Below are positions 57,490 through 64,000 of a stretch of 64,000 nt of DNA, in pieces. Positions within the stretch are counted from its first letter, which is position 1; each line of letters begins with the position of its first letter. The position numbers were made by a program, and so were the translations under genes. Below the pieces are notes generated by a model. It was not told where the DNA came from and did no database searches. It worked only from the letters and a program-made list of their open reading frames with translations. Origin of the DNA: Branchinecta lynchi (Eukaryota; Arthropoda; Branchiopoda; Anostraca; Branchinectidae); contig JAKZAP010000054.1 in assembly GCA_023053575.1 (NCBI GenBank), positions 496,001-560,000 of the forward strand, in the 5' to 3' direction.

Positions 57490-60431
57490 ATCTCAAAACG
57501 TAAGTGGAGGGATACCTATGACATCGCAAAAGTTGTCCGTCTATCCGTCCGTCTGTAAGCACGATAAATCTCGAAGGAAATGAGATATTTTGATGAAACT
57601 TGGTGTGAGGATTCTTTGGGTCAAGGGGAAGGTCAAGTTCGTAAACGGGCTCTGTAGCCCTATATCTGTGTGTTCAGGAGGGGTTTCAAACTGAGGGACA
57701 AAAATTATTATTTTTTTTTTTTGTTTTTAAGCTATTTAGATAGTTGATTTAGGTGAAAGGAGACATGCTGTGTCCGAATATGAAATTTATTTTCTCGCGG
57801 ACAAATGGTTTACCCGGAATACGGCAAAAACCGGAAATTTTGTTAAAAGTAAAAGCTTAATATGAAGTTGATTAGAGGTTCGATTCAGGGGCAAGGAGAT
57901 GTGCTGATTCCGAATATGAAAGTCATTTTCTCACCGGACTATTAGTTCGGCCGGAATCCGGCCAAAACCGGTGAATTTGTTAAAAGTAAAAGCTTTATTT
58001 AATTTTGATAGGATGTTGGATTTGCGGGTAAGAATACATGCTGAATTCGTATATGACAATCATTTGCTGACCGGACGTATAGATCGCTCGGAATCCGGGT
58101 GAAACCGAAAAATTTGTTAGAAGTAAAAGTTCAATCTGAAGTTGATTAGAGGTTGGATGCAGTGGCGAAACTAGGGGGGGGGCGTGAGGTGGCAGCTGCC
58201 CCCCCCCCCCTATGATAAATCCTGTCGGATATCATTCCTGTTGGGAAGTAGGCAGCGTTTGTCGGTTGGCACGCTTTAGCATTCCGTTTCTGATACCGAC
58301 AAAAGCTCTGTCGGTAAGCCAGGAAACTTCTTGTTGGGAATCGGTAGCGTTTTTCGGTGCGGAGACGGTGCTCGGATTCAGTTTTCGGTACCGATAAGAG
58401 CTCTGACTAACACTTTCGTCATTTTGTTTCTGATACCGACACTCTGTCGGTAAATCATGAAACTTATTGTAGGGAAATCGTCAACGTCTATCGGTGTATG
58501 GATTCAGTTTTTTTCAGATTCAGACAAGAGCTGTTCAGGTAAATCAGTAAAAATCTTGTTTGGAAACCGGCAGTGTTTGTCGCTGTGGAGACGGTGGGCG
58601 GATTCCGTTTTCACTACCGGAAAGAGCTCTGATAAAACATTTTCCTCATACCGTTTCTGATACCCACAGAGCTCTGTCGGTAATCAGGAAGCTTCTTGTC
58701 TGGAAGTCAGAATTTTCTGTCAGGGCGGAAAAGCCTTGTCGGGAAATCAAGCCGATGGTCGGATTTTGCAATACGATGACTGGGAAGAGTCTTGTTGGTA
58801 AGATAGGAACTCTCTTTTTCGGTCTGTTTACATCCGCAATGGATACAAATCTTGTCGGTAAAATTCAGTAATTGTGAACTGTTTGTCAGTGATAAGACTT
58901 TTTGATGTGGTGACTGGAATATTCTCGTGGTAAGTCCGAAAATACACTCATCAAACACTGGCAAACCTGCTTCCTTTAACTGATCTTGAGTGATACCTCT
59001 GCTCACACCCGTAATCTGTCCTTTTGGGTTATTTGGCTGTAAATCAATCCGGGAAATGGTATACTTTACCCTGGGACTTATTAGTTACAAATTCCCGTCA
59101 GTGATACCCCCACCAACTCGGCCCACCGAGGTTGGATCAGTCCAGGATATCTGAATAACATAACTAGGACACATGTGCGCACTGTTGCCAAGCTTGTCTC
59201 AATTGCTCAACCCATTTCGCAGGACCAACCACCTCTAATCCCCCCCCCCCCCACAGCACTACCATAATAGCAAGAAGAGGACACATAAATGGCATATTTT
59301 GGGATCTGCGTCTACCATCTGTCAAGCATCAGTCGAACGGAGCATTTCCGAAAAACGTCCAGTAAGCCTACCAGAACGGAACCCCTCAGCCCCACCTTCA
59401 TCCCACGGACGACAGATCCGGTTTGGGCCTCAAATTTGTGTCTGGGTCCCATGAATTTTGTACCTTCCAAGTTTTATCCCAATCCCTCTATCCGATCGTC
59501 CCTTACTTGTGTTACCTTATTTACGAGACCACTTGCAGCACTGTTCTCAGACGAGGATAAACTGAACATCTTGGGCAAGTTTCAGTCAAATCCATGCACT
59601 TTCTAGGGCCCATGAACCAGTTTGGTTTCTGAGGAGTATCACAAAGTTACTCTGACCCCTACGTTCCACTCAGTTCTCGGATTTCGTTGGGACACAGGAG
59701 CAGCAAATCTGCTTTCATCAGCCATCAAGTTCCCAGAAAACTAGATTGCCCGTTCACTTTAGCTGTACTTTTGGTCCAACTCATCCATACCAAATTTCAA
59801 CAAAATATCTAAACCTCTGTGAGAGTTATCATGGTAAAAGACGGACAGACAAACTTCACGAACCCATATGTGCCTGATACGTGCTTACGTTTTGGACTCC
59901 AAAAAGTCGCTTAGTTTACAAGCGAAAAAGACAGCCACGTAATTCCTCAAGCAGTGAAGTAATCTGTTGCAGTGCCTTATCACATCTTTTCTGATTTGCA
60001 AGACTATTGACTGCATATTATGTTTCTGGCCCCATGTGATAACCATTGGTACCAGGAAGTGAACGGCGAATTCATTAACTTTCATTATAAAACCATCTCA
60101 ATTGATACCTGTGTTACAACTTATTATTGCAACGGTTGTAAGATGTGTTCGCGTGGAAGGTCGGTAAATAATTAAATCTTGTCGGTAGAATCTGGGCTTG
60201 CCCCCCCCCCCCCACGAAAATGGGCTAGTGTCGCCACTGGTTGGATGTAGGGTAAGAAGACATGCTGAATTCATTTTGAACTTTATTTTTTTGTCAGACA
60301 AGTAGTTTGTCCGGAATCCGGCTGAAATCGGAATTTGGAATCCATATCTAAATATTTGACAGCGCAAAACGGATATCTGAACAGATCTGAACTGAAAATT
60401 TTGGGATCCCATCGAAACCTTTGGTCTTGTT
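57490..60431 (-). mobile_element. 137-bp-array element, copy G, split by an hAT insertion
   Basis: The head (CTCAAAACGTAAGTGGAGGG and GTCCGTCTATCCGTCCGTC) and array units run to 58159. The array resumes at 60240 (GTTGGATGTAGGGTAAGAAG) and ends GGGATCCCATCGAAACCTTT plus GGTCTTGTT. The two halves join cleanly when the inserted element and one duplication are removed. Confidence 0.8.
58160..60239. mobile_element. 2,080-bp hAT-like element with perfect 8-bp target duplication
   Basis: The ends CAGTGGCGAAACTAG and (inverted) CAGTGGCGACACTAG match at 14 of 15, and GTTGGATG flanks both sides (58152-58159 and 60240-60247). G and C runs of 8-14 bases lie just inside both termini. About 58205-58880 is a degenerate tandem array (CTCTGTCGGTAA words, about 120-bp period). 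No transposase frame is present, so the element is non-autonomous. Confidence 0.85.
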
Positions 60432-60756
60432 TGTTTGCTTCTGCCATTATAGCCCCGAGGGGGTGCCCACTCCCCCGCACTTGATGTAAAAGATTTTCTG
60501 GTTAGTGGCTGGCACCAACCAAGCACCGGCCGAAATCAGCACTGTCGGCCACAAAATATGCGATTTTATCTATCAGCGCTTGTAAACATGCTGATTTTAT
60601 TATTCTAACTAAGAGTGGGGAAACCGTCGTGCGGCCCTAGATCATTTGCGAGGCTACGAACTTCAAGTCCTAGAGTTATACAATCATTATTTTCAGGTTT
60701 ATGTCTCGGTTCAAGTCCTTTGTATAAATTCTCTCTTTAGGCTTTCCACTACAGTT

Positions 60757-61078
60757 GAGGTAGCATATGCTTTTTTGAACAGTTATTCAGATTTGAACAG
60801 TGTAGTTTTGAGCTAACCATAACATAGTTACTTATATCTATAGTATACTTTTGAGCTACTGATTATAGAGGTAAAAGCCTTATTAGTGCAATTATAGTCT
60901 TATTATTGTTATTATAATAGTAGAATGGAGATCGAAAATATTCATTCATTCAGGTGTTCTCTAGGACTTCTAACTAGCTACTCTGGCTAACTGTTAGTTG
61001 ACTTTAATCAGATCAAGTGTATGACAATGGTACTGTCCAAAGCGAACAAACTTTCAAATAAGCATACCTCTTATACTG
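60757..61078. mobile_element. Longer relative of the CAGTAGAGGTATGCTTATG MITE
   Basis: GAGGTAGCATATGCTTTTTT, TTTGAACAGTGTAGTTTTGA, CTGGCTAACTGTTAGTTGAC and AATAAGCATACCTCTTATAC parallel the segments of 38905-39123. An extra AT-rich insertion lies in the middle. Confidence 0.6.
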
Positions 61079-61214
61079 TATGTGATTCTGACAAAACGAA
61101 TATAAATCCACGTTTGCAACCTGCGGCATGGTTCTAGGTAGAATACTTTTAAGTAACCTCATTGTTCGACATTCGTAGTCTAGATGTCACGCAGCTAAGG
61201 AAATAGTCTCTTAC

Positions 61215-61368
61215 CTGAGGAGTATCTACCTCCATGAACGCTGAATTATTAGCTGCAACTCCTCCAAGACCTTTTCTTGACCTATATCCAGGACTCAGCA
61301 CATGACGCTTCCCTCTGTCCGAGGCTGGAGGGGCTGTCACATCAGATAAAGGAGGTTCCGGCATTAGT
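61215..61368 (-). CDS. Candidate upstream exon of the MRF gene (51 codons)
   Basis: On the minus strand, acceptor GTTTCGTTTCAG and donor CAG|GTAAGA. The open frame reads LMPEPPLSDVTAPPASDRGK, then RHVLSPGYRSRK and MEVDTPQ. H-V-L-x-P-G recalls the segment before the Cys/His-rich region of myogenic factors, and its phase-0 end matches the HLH exon. It carries neither the Cys-rich motif nor the basic region. Direct splicing to 57064 would give an HLH protein without a DNA-binding region. Confidence 0.45.
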
Positions 61369-61431
61369 CTGAAACGAAACAAAAATCAGTCCAGTCCTAT
61401 CATTTCAAGAAAACCTTGCACTTCACGAAAA

Positions 61432-61716
61432 AACATTCCGAAAAATAAAAAAAATATCAATAGCCTTCGGTACTACAAATAGTCGAGTCTGCGCGAAGCG
61501 CCGCAATTTTTCGCCAAAATATTTGATTTTTTTTTTCATTTTAATAAGTCGATTTTTCGTCAAAACAGTCGTTTTTTTCTGAAAATCAGTCGATTTTTTC
61601 GAAACTGTTGTTTTTTCTTGAAAATAGTCATTCTTCTGCAAAACAGTCGGTAAAAATTACCAGACAGTTTGCCTCCCCCCCCCCCTCACCAAACATTTTG
61701 GCTAGTAACGCCTCTG
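61432..61716. mobile_element. ACCGACTG hAT-MITE family, copy 5
   Basis: The right end is the reverse complement of CAGAGGCGTTACTAG, identical to the left end of the copy at 55372. The interior has GCGCGAAGCGCCGC and AAAACAGTCG words and a C run at 61676-61685. The left terminus is unclear. Confidence 0.6.
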
Positions 61717-61737
61717 GATACCATTTCTACAGTCCCC

Positions 61738-62060
61738 GCGGTATCTGCTCGATGAAAAATTTATCCCAAAATAGTACTATGAAGTAGTACGAAAAAGTTG
61801 CATGCAGTACTAACGATGCTACTACATACTTCTACTTTAAGGCTACCGTGTTACTGCATACTACTATATGCTACTATTAGCAAGACTGGATGCTACTATG
61901 GCAAGACAGGATGCTACTGGATACTACTACATGATATTGGACCAGTCTGAGGCACATTAAATGATAGTATTATTTGCTATTACATAGTATTACATGCAAC
62001 GTTTTCGTACTACTACCATACTACTACGCAGGCTACACATTTTTCATTAGGTGATACCGC
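61738..62060. mobile_element. 323-bp TACTA-rich hairpin MITE
   Basis: The ends GCGGTATCTGCTCGATGAAA and (inverted) GCGGTATCACCTAATGAAA are imperfect repeats. Inside, AGTAGTACGAAAAAGTTGCA pairs with TGCAACGTTTTCGTACTACT. The middle consists of TACTA/TAGTA words. Confidence 0.7.
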
Positions 62061-62275
62061 TGATACTACGGTTGCTTTGCAAAAAACGACAATTGCAGAA
62101 TTTGTGTTTTCAGAAGCCACCCCAAAAGATATACTTGTGACAATCCTCATCACAAGTGCCAAATTTTTTACCACAAATCTGATAATCCGACCCAGGCTCT
62201 TGATGAAGGTGATGGTAAAAGGTGTTGGTGATGAAGAAATTGAGATGATTTTTTTTAAGATACCGCGATCTGTTA

Positions 62276-62575
62276 CTACGGCCGGGAACGTGGGCTGCGG
62301 AACCTGTAGTTCTCGCGGAAATCAAACCATATGAGCTGCGATTTCGAGATCTGACGTCATTGACTAATGGAAACTTGTATGTGCTGGCTCCCGTTCCGGT
62401 AGTAAGTAGAAATAGCTCATGGAAACTTCATCGCACCAGCTTCTCGTCCGGTAGTCTCGCGGAATTGTGTACTCAGAAGATAGGAAGCCGGTAGTACATA
62501 CCGGAAAATATACAATTGGTGCTTGTGTTCCGGTAGTGTCTACGTGTACTCTATTCCACGCTTTATTCAATCCTG
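62276..62575 (-). repeat. CCGTGAG/ACCGG repeat family, minus copy
   Basis: GCTCCCGTTCCGGTAGTAAG, TGACGTCATTGACTAATGGA and AGCTTCTCGTCCGGTAGTCT are reverse complements of phrases in 29760-30000. Confidence 0.65.
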
Positions 62576-63999
62576 AATAAAGCGCGTCTGCACTAGTTTC
62601 TTTCAGGTTGCTACTTTGATCACCACCTGGATGCGGATCGGCTTACTTGTTTTCCTTCCGTGGGCATGATGAATTTCATCATTGAATAATTGGCTACGTA
62701 ATATATGAGTTCTAAGTAAGTAAGTAAGTAATTAATTTATAACCCGCCATTTTGAAAAAGCATAGCAAATGAAAGAAAATAAATAAAACACATAAACACA
62801 CAGAAAAAGACACTCCTGAGAGAAAGGGGAAGCCCGCTGTGGCTCAAAGAGAGCGAAACAAGGAAAATGCAAAAATAAGCGTAGTGCCGTTATGCTGGAT
62901 AAAAATGACGTGGGAAGCGAGGAAACAAAAGCGGATGCAACGAGTAGTTGTCTATTAGTTAGGTAAAGAGACAAGTAAATCTAGGTTAGACGGTTTGATC
63001 CTATAATAAAATCTTTTAATAGTAAATAATACCAAATTAAATATCGGACAAAGCGATATCAATGAGTTGTACCGCAGCGTAAACTAACATACAAAACAAA
63101 CCAATCAAATAAAAGATAAAATGAAAACTGATAAACTACTAAATCTTTGCACTTTCTTTAAGAAATGGCAAAAGCCGAGAGCAATACTTTGGTTGGTTTC
63201 TTGAGTAGGCTATCGGTTAAGTGCCTAAGTAGTCAACCAATCAGTTTTCAAAACTTTAAATTCCAAGAAATGTTTTGCCTGAAATGATGACGCAATCAGT
63301 AGTCTCATAGGCCTAGCTGTCCCTTAGCGATGTACAAAAACATTCTATAGCCGGGGACGTTTCGCCAGGGGACGTTTTGTCGTAGGGAAGTTTTGTCATG
63401 GGGCCGTTTTGTCACGGTGACGCCCCTGCTGGACAGGCCCGAGAGGAATCAAAACTGGTTAAACATCCGATTTTTAAACATCAAATTTTATTTCTTCTGT
63501 GTTTGCCGGCGCTTCTCGCCGACAAGCAGGTGTATCCCCTCCCCCCCATAAGTGACGCCCCTGCTGGACAGGCCCGAGAGGAATCAAAACTGGTTAAACA
63601 TACGCATAATACATACATACATTTTTTGGGTATTAAACCCAAAAAATTTTTGTCCTAAAACGAAAACTCAATGGTGCACTGTTCTTCCAGAGATAGAATA
63701 TTACAAAATGTGCCGCACGCGAAATTTTGGGTAAAACTAACTGTAGCGCATCAGTTGAGATTGTTCCTTTCATGTAAATCTATATATTAAAATTCACATA
63801 TTCGGCTTTTCGTTTCAGCTTTCGCAAAAAAGCGAAGCTTCCAACGACTTTTGCAGAATTTGATTTCTTACGTATAAAAAGGCCCGACGTGTCGTCAAGA
63901 AGACCGACGCCCGACAAAATCATTCAGAATTCAATTTCTTTGTGTTTTGGCATACTTAATTCGATTTCTTCAGTGCTTTGCCCAACAAATGTTTGCAGG
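62576..63999. other. Right end of window, unassigned with a short duplication
   Basis: TGACGCCCCTGCTGGACAGG through AAACTGGTTAAACAT (49 bases) occurs twice, at 63419-63467 and 63552-63600. The copies lie near GACGTTTTGTC words (63355-63415). A (TAAG)n run lies at 62714-62730. No gene is recognised. Confidence 0.45.
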
Positions 64000-64000
64000 A

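Noticed and set aside
62077..62334. Short frames on both strands, one ending in a cysteine-containing stretch (minus strand, CGKKFGTCDEDC).
   Set aside because: No signal peptide, exon structure or recognised cysteine framework; it sits between two repeat elements.

Overview
This window is AT-rich, intron-rich animal nuclear DNA from a bilaterian, probably an invertebrate with a repeat-laden genome. I could not identify the species. Two host genes can be supported. The first is a complete nine-exon Fringe glycosyltransferase gene on the + strand (coding 14238-43519). Its exons join in phase into a 361-residue protein with a signal anchor, DDDNYV and LPDD motifs. The second is part of a myogenic regulatory factor (MyoD-family bHLH) gene on the - strand (best exon 57064-56918, with candidate exons at 61368-61215, 50870-50798 and 49966-49850). 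The two genes point towards each other. There is no bacterial-style gene organisation, and I saw no tRNA, rRNA or CRISPR.

Layout. Positions 49-11636 hold one very large foldback-like element. Its two inverted arms (about 2.5-3 kb each) carry a unique outer segment plus tandem subrepeats built round a CAACCAATCAACGGCGTTGG motif, and its single-copy core carries a few short coding-like stretches. Positions 11637-14237 are the upstream flank of Fringe. Positions 14238-43519 are Fringe, whose long introns are packed with mobile elements. These include seven-unit arrays of a 137-bp repeat that move as a discrete element bounded by GGGATCCC palindromes, a 430-bp tandem family, palindromic TA-flanked MITEs, hAT-type MITEs with 8-bp target duplications, a DIRS-like retrotransposon fragment and several LINE 3' tails. 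Positions 43520-49800 hold the intergenic region, with the 5' part of a LINE whose ORF1 has three tandem CCCH zinc fingers. Positions 49850-61368 contain the MRF exons, separated by more repeats, including a 2,080-bp hAT-like element nested in a 137-bp-family element with a perfect 8-bp target duplication. Positions 61369-64000 hold further repeats.

The genes do not form an operon-like unit. Fringe would act in the Golgi, where it adds GlcNAc to O-fucose on Notch. The MRF would act in the nucleus in muscle specification. The clearest oddities are: (i) Fringe exon 5 lies between an antisense DIRS fragment just upstream and an hAT MITE whose target duplication overlaps the exon's 5' splice site; (ii) the HLH exon of the MRF lacks the basic region, and no exon encoding it was found; (iii) the foldback element and the mobile tandem arrays. 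All similarity statements are by eye. No alignment or database search was run.
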